Below, one piece after another: positions 8,655 through 19,259 of a stretch of DNA of 31,314 nucleotides. Below the pieces are notes generated by a model. That model made no database searches and was not told the DNA's origin. It saw only the letters and a program-made list of their open reading frames with translations. This DNA comes from Amphimedon queenslandica (Eukaryota; Porifera; Demospongiae; Haplosclerida; Niphatidae). Numbering within the stretch: position 1 is the first letter of the stretch; every line of letters starts with the position of its first letter. The translations under genes and the position numbers were made by a program. The stretch is from positions 173,709 to 205,022 of the forward strand of contig NW_003546266.1 in NCBI RefSeq assembly GCF_000090795.2, read 5' to 3'.

Positions 8655-9495
8655 TCAATGACTAGCAGATTTGCCATCTAAGTCACCTTTGATAATACAT
8701 GTACTTTCATAATCACCTTCCTTTTCCTCGTCACTGTCAGCATGTTTTCTGAATGAACAAATTATGTTAGTGGCGTTATCTGTTATTATTCGGATAATCT
8801 TCTCCTGTGGTATATCCCACTCCCTCAAAATTTCTCCCAAAACCTGAGCTATACGTTCACTTGTGTGGGGTGATGGGAACCTTTTTCCAGCTATTGTTGT
8901 ATGATGACATTGGTTGTTACATTTGGTGTAAAAGTGAGCGTTACTCCCAAGAAGAGAAACCAACGTACCAGGGTTTGTCCATATATCAGCACAGAGAAAC
9001 ATGTCATGCATTTTGTATCAATGCCTTGGCCTTCAATGATGTGTAGAGCCTTTCAATCGCAGTACCAATTTTTTCCCATTGAGGCCACTGGTAACCTGGA
9101 TGGAGTGCCTCCATTAATTTGCTAAACAGCTCATTCTCAACAAGACTCAGTGGATGATTAGTTCCACCAAAACATATGGTTAACTTTCGTGAAATGGACA
9201 AGTGCTTTTGTGACTCTTGTTAAAGTTAACTAAGTGTGATTGGTGAGTTGAGTGTGCTCGCTCCTTCATCTTCTATGTCCTGAATTTTCTGGTACTCTTC
9301 TTTGTGGTGAGATTGGAGGTGCTTCTTCAAATTGGTTGCAGTAAATTTAGGACCACAGGTAGACATGTATTGACTGCTTTCTCCATTTCCAGCTGAAAGA
9401 GGGACTGTAACCTTACATTTGCTTTTCTGAGCTCCTTTATGAAAGTCAAACTAGTTCCAGATTTTACTATTCCTAGGCCTCCCTAGTGTTGCCAT
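8655..9495 (-). pseudogene. hAT transposase with BED zinc finger, broken (hAT-B)
   Basis: Three minus-strand pieces follow the order of hAT-A. From ATG 9495: MATLGRPRNSKIWN, an in-frame TAG in the BED finger, then a finger with Cys residues and NLKKHLQSHH, ending at a stop at 9226. Next, 9201-9004: RKLTICFGGTNHPLSLVENE, clearly homologous to hAT-A residues 100-130. Then, in another frame, 9011-8655: ADIWTNPGTLVSLLGSNAHF with the first catalytic Asp and RIITDNATNI with the second. The C-terminal core and dimerisation domain are absent. At least one stop and two frame changes show it is dead. It is diverged from hAT-A, so it represents a separate, older insertion of a related family. Confidence 0.75.
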
Positions 9496-9807
9496 CCGTC
9501 TTTATTTCTATTAGACTTAATCCTGCTTACAGCGCTTAATAGTGCGCTGTTCCTAGCATGTGCTTAGTTTAGTATGTGATGCATGTACATGTAGTATGTA
9601 GTAATAGTTATTGATAAAAATCTGAAAATTATTGTAATAGCAAGTACCTTAACGTAGTCTGAATAGCAGTATAATTACATACTTATTATATTATATACTT
9701 ACAGTACAGTACATAACATTTTACATTGCAGCATACATATTGTAGTTTCAATACTCCATACCATTAAAGTTTAGTGCTTGTTCAGTACCCATTATTACAC
9801 TGCAGTA

Positions 9808-10447
9808 CTAGTCTGACATGGGCCAATGCAATGTATTTAAACACAAACACAAGCACTTAAAAGGAATTTCAAATGTTTCTTCATTGTTTCTGACAAAACT
9901 TTCTTGCCACATGTCTTCAGAGTCTTCTGTCTTCTTGATGATACAGACACATGTGTCTGACTCAAATGTGATTGAAGTAATTGCACACCATGCTTTTTGT
10001 GGGCCTTGCAACAGAAGCTTTAGCTGTGGCTTTAATCCCTTCCATGATGAATTGATGTGAAAGCTGTGTAGTGTGTAGTTCCATTTCATTTTAGTTCTCA
10101 TTCTACTTTCAAATGTAGTGTATTCTTAAAGAAATAATTTACTATTTTAGATGTAGTTCTAGTTATCTGACACCCTCTGATAAAGCTCTTGTTTTCTCAA
10201 AACATTCTTCATGTATTTTAAGTTCTAGTTCTAGTTCCCAGAACTAAATTTTTAAAATGACATTCAAGAATTTTTTTTGCTCTAGTTCAAGAACAGCACT
10301 AGTGGATATCAATAGTGAATAAGCCCTATCAAGTTTCCTTTCACAGAAAGAAGTGTTAATAGCCATAGACTAAGCTGACAAGTTTATAATTGGGGCAAGT
10401 CTGGCCAAGCTCGTGCACAATGCTAGCAACATTTGTGGTTACTTGGT
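9808..10447 (-). repeat. Relic shared with hAT-C (copy 1), with a broken reading frame
   Basis: Positions about 9890-10447 align in the same orientation with 17165-17272 plus 17752-18217. Shared landmarks: cacaccatgctttt, gggcc(t)tgcaacagaagctttagctg, aaagctgtgtagt, aaagaaataatttactatt, agccctatca and catttgtggtt(a/g)cttggt. The minus frame here (10101-9808) reads GPQKAWCAITSITFESDTC and continues to DMWQESF; the hAT-C copy has GPIKAWCGITSIT at the matching place, so this is ancient transposon coding sequence. The similarity runs past a tempting hAT-like end (cagcacta at 10294-10301), so the true border is near 10447. Confidence 0.6.
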
Positions 10448-11446
10448 GGGCGGTATTCATAACCAAGAGTTTAATAACACTAGATGAATGTAGAACATTA
10501 AAGGGGCGAGCCTATGCAAGCAAAGCAATGTACCTACACTATAGAGATTGACAAACTGACAATACTCATGCATGATTGTGCAACTTAAGCCACCCAGAAC
10601 TTGATAGAGTCTTGTGTAGTTCTTGATGTACCTTTGTCAATACATGAATACAAGTTTAGCATTTAGGAAGCAATAAGAAGTAGTCACTGCACGAATGATA
10701 TGGCAACTGCAGCAATGTAGTCCATCTAGTCCAAGTTAGTTCAGGCTGTGACTGACATTCACTTTTGGAAAATTCCATTGTGACAGACGTACAACTTTTA
10801 CAGTAATTAATAAGTTTTCATATGCTTCTATAATTTAGTTCTTAATTTACATGGAATAGGCTGTAATACACATTACTACTATGTAGTCATAAGTAGGATT
10901 GTTTTTTATGTTTCAGCTTGAAAGAAGCTTATTGTCCTGTGATGGACGTATTCAGACACGTATGTTATATTAGGTTAGAGGCTTTGTCAATGAAAGTTTT
11001 TGACTTGTTACATGCAACACAATTGTGTATATTCTTAAATTAATCATCTGATTTGTCTGCTAATATTACTAGGATAAAATTTTGTTCTGCTGTTTATAGT
11101 TGTTGTTATTGTTTATTTTTGTTTGTGATGGACGTACACGAAAAACGTTGATTTATATACCCTTATATTATATACATATATACTTAAACTAACTTAACTT
11201 AATACGTTTAGTTACTTTTTAAAGTGAAGTTATTAGTTTTTGAAGCAGAAACCATCAAATGTGAACTGTCCTCTACTGCCTACTACCATTGGAGCAATAA
11301 AATGTAAATACTCCAAAGAGTTCCTGCTCTCAAATCTGCAAGAGATGTCCAAAGGACTATCCTCAACTTTTCACAGCTGCAAAGCATTTGCTGCAGCTAA
11401 TTTGATCTATCTGGTCTCCTTTGTCACATGATATAGGTAAACCATG
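10448..11446. other. No supported feature
   Basis: AT-rich sequence without recognised genes or terminal repeats. A small plus-strand open frame at 11240-11431 has no motif and no splice support. Short tandem tata runs occur near 11160-11190. Confidence 0.45.
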
Positions 11447-11654
11447 TGTTATAAAATGTTTAGATCTTGCAATAATCAGCACAACAATAAAACAGTAACA
11501 ATACCAGATAGAAATAATAGATTGCACAGCTTTAAATAAGGAGTGTATGCATTACATCACAATACATCATATTACATCAGTTTACATACTTGTGGTAACA
11601 TACAATAAAAACTACAGTCAAGGTGTTAAACGAATATAGACGCATATACCAACA
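11447..11654 (-). repeat. 3' LTR of the copia element
   Basis: Read on the minus strand it begins TGTTGGTATATGCG directly after the polypurine tract and ends ATTTTATAACA, giving matched TGTT...AACA ends typical of copia LTRs. Length is 208 bases, short but normal for this group. A TATTTAAAG word inside could serve as its promoter element. The far border is set by the terminal inverted bases alone, as no second LTR is present to confirm it. Confidence 0.6.
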
Positions 11655-11664
11655 CTCCTCACTT
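11655..11664 (-). promoter_or_regulatory. Polypurine tract of the copia element
   Basis: AAGTGAGGAG on the minus strand lies immediately before the TGTT that starts the LTR and overlaps the stop codon of the polyprotein. This is the standard site where plus-strand DNA synthesis starts in LTR retrotransposons. Confidence 0.6.
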
Positions 11665-14520
11665 GCAGACTGTTACTTCTTTGATAACAGCTAATTCTCT
11701 CAATTTCTGTAGTTGTACTTTTCCTAGTCCTTTTGTGAGCATATCTGTATTCTAATTTAATATTAAGATTGTGTTCACAGATCAAATAATACTTATTATC
11801 AATGTGTTTTACCCTACCGTGATACTGAGGATTCCTTGATATAGCAATAGCTGCCTGGTTGTCTTCATTTATTAAGACTGGCTTGTCTAGTGTATCAGCT
11901 ATTTCTTGATAAAGATGCTTAAGCAATACAGCATCTTGCAGCTCAAGCTAGAGATATAAACTTGGCTTCTGCCATAGAGAGTGCAACAGAAGTCTCCTTT
12001 TTGCTCTGCCAGGTGAAAGCAGTACATCCTAATTGAAAAAGGAACCCCAATGTTGACTTGCAGTCATTCCTATCACATCCACAATCAGAATCGGAATACC
12101 CAATCAAATTATTAGATCCACCTCTCTTGTACAACAAACCATTGTGTGTAGTGCCTCTCAGATATCTCAAAATGCGTTTGACTGCTGTCATGCGTGGGTA
12201 GTTGGGTTAGCGCAAAAACGTGCTGTGATACTAACTGCATATGTGATGTCTGGCCGAGTTCCCATTGAGAGATACAGCAGACTTCCAACTAGTGATAGGT
12301 TGTCAACATATTCACTGTCTTCAGTTCCATTAACTAGCTTAGTTCCAGTGTGGTTCAATGTGGGTTGACCTATCCAAATACTTAAGCTCTCCAAGGTCTT
12401 TCTCAAACATATTTGATAAAACAGATTTGCCCTCAATCATTCTTTACTTTTTACTGCTAGTAGTATGTCATGTACATACCAATCATAAAATCATCTCCAC
12501 TTACAGCTTTGTAGATACAGGGATCACTAATGGTTTGAACGAATCCAATCTCCTTTAGCTTCTGATCAAGAACTGAGTTCCAACATCTTGGAGCTTGCTT
12601 CAAACCATAAAGACTGGTTGAGTCTACAGACCAGCTTCTCCTTCTCTTTCTCATCATAATCTTCAGGTTGATCTATGTAGACCTCTTCCTCGAGAAAACC
12701 ATTCAAGAAGGCTTTATTTACATCCATTTGAAGACCTGTTAGACCATTGTGTACAGCTACAGCAAGTAATAGACGTAATGATTCGAATCTAGCTACTGGA
12801 CTGAATGTCTGATCATAATCAAGGCAACCAGTCGAGCTTTGTATCTTTCCACTTGACAATCAGCTCCTGTCTTAACCCACAGCCAATGGGTTTCTTGCCC
12901 TCTGGTAATTCAACTAACTCCCATGCTTTATTTGACTCGATTGACTTCATTTCTCTTTCCCTTGCTTCAGACCATTTCTCTCTCTGATTACTTGTCATAG
13001 CTTCTGTTACAGACTGTGGTTTTCTTCTCTGGGTATCTGTGTCAGTTTCTCCTTCTGTCTCAGTATTTGTTTCTCTATCATCTATAGCATGTGGTACATC
13101 ATTCCGATCTGGTACAGCATCTTCTGCATCACCTGTCTGATTGTAATTTAGATCGATCCCAGTGATTACTATTCTCAGTGATAGACTTATCTTGCTCCTT
13201 CTCAAATCTCTAGCTTCATCTCATCAAAAACAGCATCTCGACTATAAAATACTCGATCTCTGTTAGTGTCATAGAGTTGGTATCGCTTTGTAGTATTGCT
13301 GTAGCCAAGTAGAAGACATTGTCTTGCTTTAGGATCAAGTTTTGATTGTTCATCTTTAGGAATTTGAGAATAAGTAGTACAGCCAATTACTCAAAGGTGC
13401 TTAACACTAGGTCTTCTACCATTCCACGCTTCATGAGGGGTCATATTGATAACAGCTTTAGTGTAGCAATGATTCTTCAAATACACTGCTGTAGAAAGTG
13501 CCTCTACCCAGAATCTGTGACATAATGTAGAACTCGAGAGCATTGCTCTTACAGCTTCAATGAGAGTTCTACTGAACCTTTCAGCAACTCCATTCTGCTC
13601 TGGGTTTTTAAGAACACTGAGCACATGCTTTATCCCCTCTCTCAGATATTCATTGAATTTAGTGGATGTGTACTCTCCTCTATTGTCAGTACGGAGTACC
13701 TTCAATTTAAGTAATGACTCTAGTTCCACTTGTGCTTCCGATTCGAGGAACTTGTCGAATGCTTCACTTTTCTGCTTTAGGACATGTATCCATATATAGT
13801 GTGTCTTGTCATCCACAAATGTGAGAAAATATTTAGCTCGACTGAGTGATGGTGTCTTGATTCGACTGCATATGTCACTGTGTACTAATTCAAGAGGATT
13901 TTGTAGTCTATTCTTTACTTTCTGTGGAAATGGACTTCATTGAAGCTTACCATCAATGCATGACTTACCATGTGTTATAGACTTGGCTGTGTTGTAATCA
14001 AAATCATCAACTAGCTTTTAATGAGAGCATATAGTAGACCACTCTCACTTAAGTGACCAAATCCCTGATGCCATATATATTCTTTTGAGACTGTTAACTG
14101 TGCATCGCTAATGTGAGCTTGATGAATATGTTGACAACCTAAGTAGTAAAGATCTCTCTTAGTGCAATTATTCGTTCATTGTCATCAATGATATTACAAT
14201 GTGATTTGTAGATGTCGACTCTCTTTCCAAGCTAAGTATACTCAATAGATTATAGGCTAATTCAGGTACGTACAGCACATCATGTAACTGACCAGTAATT
14301 TTTTTACCACCTTCTAACTCAAGTTTGAGGGCAACTACTCCCTTCCCAACTGCTTTGAGAGTATGTCCATCATCATGGGTGACACTGTGATTCCTCTAAT
14401 GACTTGTATTGCACGAAAAGACTCCTGCTGTTACAGATATGAGTAGGTTGCACCTGAGTCAATGATCCAACAGTCAGGATTTTTAGATACAACAGATAGA
14501 GCTTGACGGATCAGGCCTAC
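11659..14520 (-). pseudogene. copia Pol polyprotein remains (PR-IN-RT-RH)
   Basis: Seen in order on the minus strand: protease DCWIIDSGAT (about 14480); a decayed GAG-pre-integrase region; integrase core with LELVHSD (Asp codon 13874-13876), RTDNRGEY (Asp 13685-13687) and NGVAERF (Glu 13580-13582), so the D,D,E triad is still present; RT start ending WELVELPEGKKPIGC; RT body DYDQTFSPVARFESLR and QMDVNKAFLNGF; YGLKQAPRCW; then the site where the catalytic YVDD should be, lost by an apparent 4-base deletion near 12465-12475; [17 protein letters not shown]; RNase H with GYSDSD, ALSMAEAKF and EDNQAAIAI; and a C-terminus DMLTKGLGKVQLQKLREL ending at 11659. At least five frame changes and several stops make it inactive. 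Known: copia elements copy through RNA and insert as DNA. Confidence 0.88.
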
Positions 14521-14650
14521 TGAATCACATTCACTCTCTGAATCACGCTGTACCAGGTTAGTGTGCTGTGTGCAGCATGCTTTCCAGCTCTCTTATCTAG
14601 TTCTTCATAAAACTTATATGGGCGGTGGCCAGGTGTAAGCCACCTCTACC
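14520..14650 (-). pseudogene. Possible remnant of the gag zinc knuckle
   Basis: Upstream of the protease motif the minus strand reads LTPGHRPYKFYEELDKRAG (about 14639-14583). The GH-x4-(F in place of C) spacing resembles the CCHC knuckle at the end of copia Gag, with two of the cysteines changed. It is the last piece of the element before the sequence becomes unrelated. The match is weak. Confidence 0.3.
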
Positions 14651-14672
14651 CCACCCCCTCCATCCGAAGTTC

Positions 14673-14780
14673 ACCTTATATAGCTTGCTCTTAGCTCAGG
14701 CTATCGTGGGGCGTCCATCTGTGATGTCATCAGTGACGTCATAGCCTTAAAATGGCGGATCTGCTTGGGGCCGGTAAAGT
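14673..14780 (+). promoter_or_regulatory. Promoter-like block: TATA, CRE, ATGGCGG start
   Basis: TTATATAG (14673-14680), TGATGTCATCA (14722-14732), a perfect CRE TGACGTCA (14734-14741) and AAAATGGCGG (14749-14758) lie within about 90 bases. The ATG at 14752 opens MADLLGAGKV, with a good donor (agt|gtaagt at 14780/14781) one base short of completing the last codon. This looks like the start of an animal gene on the plus strand. No following exon could be identified, and the third hAT relic begins about 300 bases downstream, which may have split the gene. Confidence 0.45.
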
Positions 14781-14840
14781 GTAAGTGACCCTAATTTGTA
14801 ACTGCATGATAAAGTAGGGACTAATGCCTTTATGTCCTAC

Positions 14841-14956
14841 CTTTTTCCAGCCTTTAGTGTCAACTGCAGAATTTACTAAAACTTTCTTCATTCTATCACC
14901 TAGTATCGTAGCAAAATTAGCCGCACTACCACATTGATGACATTCTTGCAAGAGCT
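14841..14956 (-). CDS. Candidate internal exon, unknown protein
   Basis: A 116-base minus-strand block between an acceptor (ttgcaattatag) and a strong donor (aaaaag|gtagga) reads LLQECHQCGSAANFATILGD and continues MKKVLVNSAVDTKGWKK. The CxxC pair followed by a basic helix-like tail has the look of a real protein, but I do not recognise the family. The partner exons are not visible: downstream on this strand is the promoter-like block, upstream is the hAT relic. The frame is also open beyond both splice sites, so the exon borders are inferred. Confidence 0.4.
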
Positions 14957-15392
14957 CTATAATTGCAATGTAATGCATTGGACGTTATAAATATATACAT
15001 GTACATTGCATGTGTATTAATTTGTTCTAGTAGGCATTCATTATTTTAGTTATGATTGTTTCGTTGATAGTAATACATGTACATCTACATGTAGTTCTAA
15101 TTTTTAAGAACCTTATTTCTTTTTCTAGCTTTAGTAATTGCTCTTTCGTTATCTTCTTTCTAGTCCCAGTTTTGATTACCTTCTTTCTAGTTCGAGTTCT
15201 TTGTTTTACCTTGCTGCAGTTCTAGTTCTAGTCCCACTTCCCTACTTACCTATTTCCCTGTTCTAGTACTTTCAGTACATTATTATTAGTTCAGTTTAAA
15301 CATGTAGTTACAATTCTTCAGTGTACATGAAATTTTTAAAGAGTATCTAATCATAATTTACAACACAGTGTCACCAATACACTTCAGTTTTC

Positions 15393-17265
15393 TTAGCATG
15401 TAGTTTCTCTTCCTAGCATTGCTTCTGTTAACCGCTTACGTCTTGTGTTGCTACACCATTTACTGAATATACTCTTTTCACATAAGCAGAGAAAGCTAGA
15501 GTAGACAAAATATCACAAGCAACTAGAAGCAGGAGTGGGTGAGAGTTTATTATTACCCCAAGACTCTACTGGATCTAGCTGCAGCTCTAATTCATTTGAT
15601 GTACTTCTATTATATTTTTCAATCTCTGATAATTCCACAGGTAAATTCTTGTCTTGGTCTTTGTCAACCAGATCAAAAACCAAATCTAAATGCTTGATGT
15701 TTTTGAGGCTTAGGTATGTCACTTTCTACTTGTGACTGACAAGCTAGCAATGGCATCATTACTCTTTGTCTCAGTATTGCTATCAGCTGACATCATTGAA
15801 AGTATTAACTCTTGAGTTTTGTATTGACTGAGAAGTTTTCGGTATCATACATTTCAAAAAGTAGCAGCAACATGTAATGCATCAATGCCTTCTGCCTGTG
15901 GTATGCAAACCGTCGCTGTATTGCTTAAAGTAAACTTTCTGCAACTGTGGTTTCTCCTTCACTGCTTGAGTGTTCTTCTAGAATCTCTATGCATGAAATA
16001 TCACCATGAATGGGAAATTTGGAATAATTTACCTTTGTAAAATGAAGTTTTAACTTTACTAAAACAGAAATGACCATAGCACTGGTAGTAGAATGCTGAG
16101 CACTGGTAACTTTAGTACATTAGGCAAGTTAGTGTAAAACATTGAATAAAAATAGCTGTCTCTATTGAGCAGGAGTGAAACTATCCCATTGTGGCACAAC
16201 TACATATGTATAATGTGCTTCTTACCTTCTCACCTCTAGAAAACGACTTATGATGTGAAATTTAAAGTCCCAATGAGTAACAGCTTTTGTCAGTTCTTTT
16301 CTGCAGCTGCCACTAAATTCTCTGGTGCTTGTTCACTGTCTTGACAATAGCTTGCACTTTTAAAAGTAAGCACTTATTTGAAACAAGGACTTGTTCTAAA
16401 TGTTTTTACAACTAGCAGCAATGTATGAACAAAGCAAGGCAATCACCTCCTCCCAAGAGAAGCATGCTTTTCACTCTTGTCGTAGAATTCTATTTTCTTT
16501 ATGCAAATCCATATCATACAACATAGCCTTATTGTCAGTGCGTTCAGGTTCACTGTCTCATAATTTCTGACTTTCTGCATTATTTTCATTTATTATAGCG
16601 TTTTTATCTTCCACTGTCTCATCATCTAATTCTTTTAAAATTCAACAGGCTGCAACCATGTCACTACCATTATTGGTTAGTATTTCAAGTGCATGTAACT
16701 TTGACACATCAATTTTCCACTCTTAAGCAATAGTTTAGACAAGTTCATCGTCTGACAGCAAGGCATATTGAATGGCTTTTGTCTTCTAAAAGGAATTGGC
16801 CAATGAATGATGTAACCTTCTGAATTTTTAACAGATATCTGCACTGAGATTGATCAATTTTCTGCTCAATTTTTTACAATGTGGAACCTGGTACCTTCTG
16901 TTGAAAGGAAACGGCAAAACTGAACTTTTGGTACAGGAACATTTAAAGTCAACACAAATAGCTAATTTCTTAGTGTACTTAACAGCTTCTTCATTATGCT
17001 CCAGACTATCTTTAAGGTGAACTTGTGTCATACAATTCAGTACTTGTGAGATTGCTTCTTTCTTTTTTCTGCCACTTCCACTTCTTTGTAATGTTAGGGT
17101 GCTACTTTTGTAAATGTGTTTTTAACTTTGTGGCAAAAGTTTACCTGAGCTCCTTGCCACATCTTTTTTCTGTCTTCTGGATCATTCAGACACTTAAGTA
17201 TTTGACTCTCTTATGTAATTGATGTAATTCCACACCATGCTTTTATGGGCCTGGCAACAGAAGCT
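15393..17265 (-). pseudogene. hAT transposase remains including the dimerisation domain
   Basis: From 5' to 3' on the minus strand: GPIKAWCGITSIT (about 17250), a segment DPEDRKKMWQGAQ, an open stretch 17031-16828 (LKDSLEHNEEAVKYTKKLAI), then VSKLHALEILTNNGSDMVAA (about 16705-16645), resembling the hAT core around the second catalytic Asp although the Asp is now Asn. After many stops comes the C-terminal dimerisation domain: NELELQLDPVESWGNNK (15617-15567) and, past a stop, CEKSIFSKWCSNTRRKRLTE (about 15470-15410), matching the usual SERVFS...R..L pattern. It ends near 15393. Around ten or more stops and frame changes mark it as the oldest of the three hAT copies. Protein family known; the alignment is by eye. 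Confidence 0.65.
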
Positions 17266-17272
17266 TTAGCTG

Positions 17273-17751
17273 CAGAGGATGTAGGACACATTTGATTATT
17301 GAGCAAAAATTGTGAAGTTCAATTGCATTCCATTGGTATCATGTTATGCAAAATTGCCAAAATTTTTCAATAGTACCCTTCTAACAAATTTTTAGAGCAT
17401 TACGATAGAGTCAGGGAGACTTTTTATTAATTGAAGAGAAACTATGATATTTGCTGTGATTTTCTGCATCTTCAACTAGCAAAGATCGATTTCTCTGATG
17501 AAGTAAAGAGGAAGATCAAAGTTAAGACTAACTGTCTCTTTCTCCTTATATGTAATCAAAGAAATGTTCTTCATACAATGGTAATTTTAACAAACATCAA
17601 GGGTCATCATAGATTACTCTAATTTCTGCAGCAGTAGCTAGTTTGGCGATACACTCATCAAAGAGTTGCAATTTTGCATTATGTGATACAATTGAATGCA
17701 ATTGAAGTTTGCCATTATTGCTCAAATTTGAAACATGTCCTACCACCTCTA
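17273..17751. mobile_element. Nested non-autonomous hAT element (MITE) with target duplication
   Basis: The left end reads cagaggatgtaggacaca and the complement of the right end reads tagaggtggtaggacatg; the inverted similarity continues imperfectly for roughly 65 bases. CAGAGG is a common hAT terminus. The element is flanked on both sides by ctttagctg (17264-17272 and 17752-17760), an 8-9 base target duplication as hAT transposition produces. The related copy at 10018-10030 is uninterrupted and has one ctttagctg-like site, giving an independent empty site. The small open frame inside has no transposase motif. Confidence 0.75.
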
Positions 17752-18217
17752 CTTTAGCTGTAGCTTAAATTCCTGCCATGAAGACTTAATTTGAATTGAA
17801 AGCTGTGTAGTTTCATTTCATTTCACTTCTAATTGTCGTTATAAGTTTAGTGTATTCTCATTCTAGTTTATAAAGAAATAATTTACTATTAGTTTCAGTT
17901 GTAGTTATCTGGTACACTCTGATAGTTCAAGTTCTAGTTTCTGAAGTGCTATTTAAGTTCTAGTTCCAGTTCTAGTTATGTAAACACCCACTACTTAGTT
18001 TTAGTTCTTGTTCTTGAAGGTAAATTTTAAAATGCCATCCTTGAATTATTTGTTGTGAACTAGTGTCCATCATTTTGATAACAATAAAATAGCCCTATCA
18101 TACATGTATGTCCTTTCACTAAATATGTTAATAGTCTTAGAGTAAACTGACACATATTTAATAAGGGCAAGTGTGAGCAAGCTCTTGCACAAGAAAAGAA
18201 GCATTTGTGGTTGCTTG
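17752..18217 (+). repeat. Right flank shared with 10020-10447
   Basis: Continues the alignment broken by the nested MITE: tagctt(a)aat, aaagctgtgtag, tttagtgtattct, aaagaaataatttacta, gtagttatctg and finally agccctatca and catttgtggttgcttggt. The alignment ends at about 18217 here and 10447 in the other copy. Confidence 0.6.
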
Positions 18218-18435
18218 GTTCATATCCAAATTGACAATGAATTTTAATTATATCAGTGATAAACTGAAATTATAAAGGATCCTTACAAAACTTCTGAGTG
18301 TAGACTAAGGCCCCTTTTACTTGACAACTAACTATGCACTGATAATTTGCGTTTCCACGCAATTCACACAGAAAAAAATTGAGATATTGATTAATTATTC
18401 ATAATAATAAATATCAAATGATGCATGTAATTACA

Positions 18436-19230
18436 ATGTCACGCGACAGTGCAGCCTTCTTTGTAATAAAATGGGCTGCCTGGAAAGACAAAGAAGCTGA
18501 TAGTTTTAAGTGGGCTGTTGAAGAAACAAAATTTTTATTGAGTGTCTTCAAAGGGAAAAAGATGGCAGAGAATGTGGATTGTGAGTCAGTGAAGACAAAG
18601 TACATGTATGAGGACATCTAAGAGACAAGACTTGGCTGAGACAATGGATGAGGATATAGAGACATCTTTTTGGAGGACTATTGCCTTACCAGAAGTCCAG
18701 AACCTAAATAACTAAAAAGATATTAACTGCTAAGCTTAAAGCTGTAGCATTAAATTTAGAGAAGCAGTGGATTCTTGACGAAGAAGTGGGCATAGGAGAG
18801 TGGTGCTACTTTACTATGAGTTGTGTGAGAAGATATGTGGTGGCTCCTCCGCAACAGGGGAAATTCAAAAAGGGTTTGAAAGCACTGATATTGTACCGAC
18901 GATCTTGCAATCTTCGTTTGTAATGAAACTAATCAAAGTGAATGATCTTTAAATTTATCATACAAATGATGCATCTGACACAGCAACAAAGAGAATGGAG
19001 TTGCTAGATAAAAAACAAAATACATACATTCATGAATGCATGAACAATAAACTTTCGGTTGACACTCAGTTGTTATTGTGTGTGTAAAAGGAACTAGCTT
19101 TAAAGAGAAAATTGGTAGAGCAGTTGGATAGTCAATGCAGCAAAACTATGACTAAAATTACAGACAAGTTAGCTAACTCTGTTTCTGTAGGATTTACTGT
19201 ATTAAAGCGTTTGATGGCCCCTTGACCACC
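18436..19230 (+). pseudogene. Broken gene resembling a Myb/SANT-like DNA-binding protein
   Basis: The plus strand begins MSRDSAAFFVIKWAAWKDKE and continues FKWAVEETKFLLSVFKGKKM, a W-x(n)-E-E-T-x-x-L-L-x-x-(W/F) pattern typical of Myb/SANT-like domains, then ESVKTKYMYEDI and a stop at 18619-18621. In other frames follow LAETMDEDIETSFW, QWILDEEVGIGEWCYFTMSC, QQGKFKKGLKAL and, near the end, SVGFTVLKRLMAP. The layout (N-terminal trihelix-like domain, acidic middle, C-terminal leucine-rich helices) resembles Myb/SANT proteins linked to Harbinger transposons and their domesticated relatives in animals. Several frame changes and stops make it a pseudogene. Family assignment is tentative. Confidence 0.4.
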
Positions 19231-19259
19231 AGCTGCTCCCTATTATTATTCAGGTAGAT

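Larger units (their letters stand above)
11447..14650 (-). mobile_element. Ty1/copia retrotransposon, 5'-truncated and inactive
   Basis: A minus-strand element in the order protease, integrase, reverse transcriptase, RNase H (the copia order), followed by a polypurine tract and one LTR at its 3' end (11447-11654). No matching 5' LTR, primer binding site or clear gag lies upstream; the recognisable sequence stops at about 14650, right beside an unrelated promoter-like block. Without a second LTR, insertion age cannot be judged from LTR divergence. Confidence 0.85.
15090..18050 (-). mobile_element. Third hAT transposon relic (hAT-C), with a nested MITE
   Basis: Both flanks of a decayed hAT transposase carry dense ttctagttcta-type words (15086-15270 and 17885-18030), a pattern resembling the subterminal repeats of hAT elements. 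Exact ends and target duplication could not be set. The right flank is shared with 9890-10447. A 479-base MITE interrupts it at 17273-17751. Confidence 0.55.

Noticed and set aside
8519..10301. A complete hAT element bounded by tagtgttgg and cagcacta
   Set aside because: The flanking 8-mers (atgcaggc, gtggatat) do not match, and similarity to the 17-18 kb copy continues past 10301.
14640..15300. A 5' LTR of the copia element
   Set aside because: No sequence matching the 11447-11654 LTR and no methionine-tRNA primer site was found; the element is 5'-truncated.
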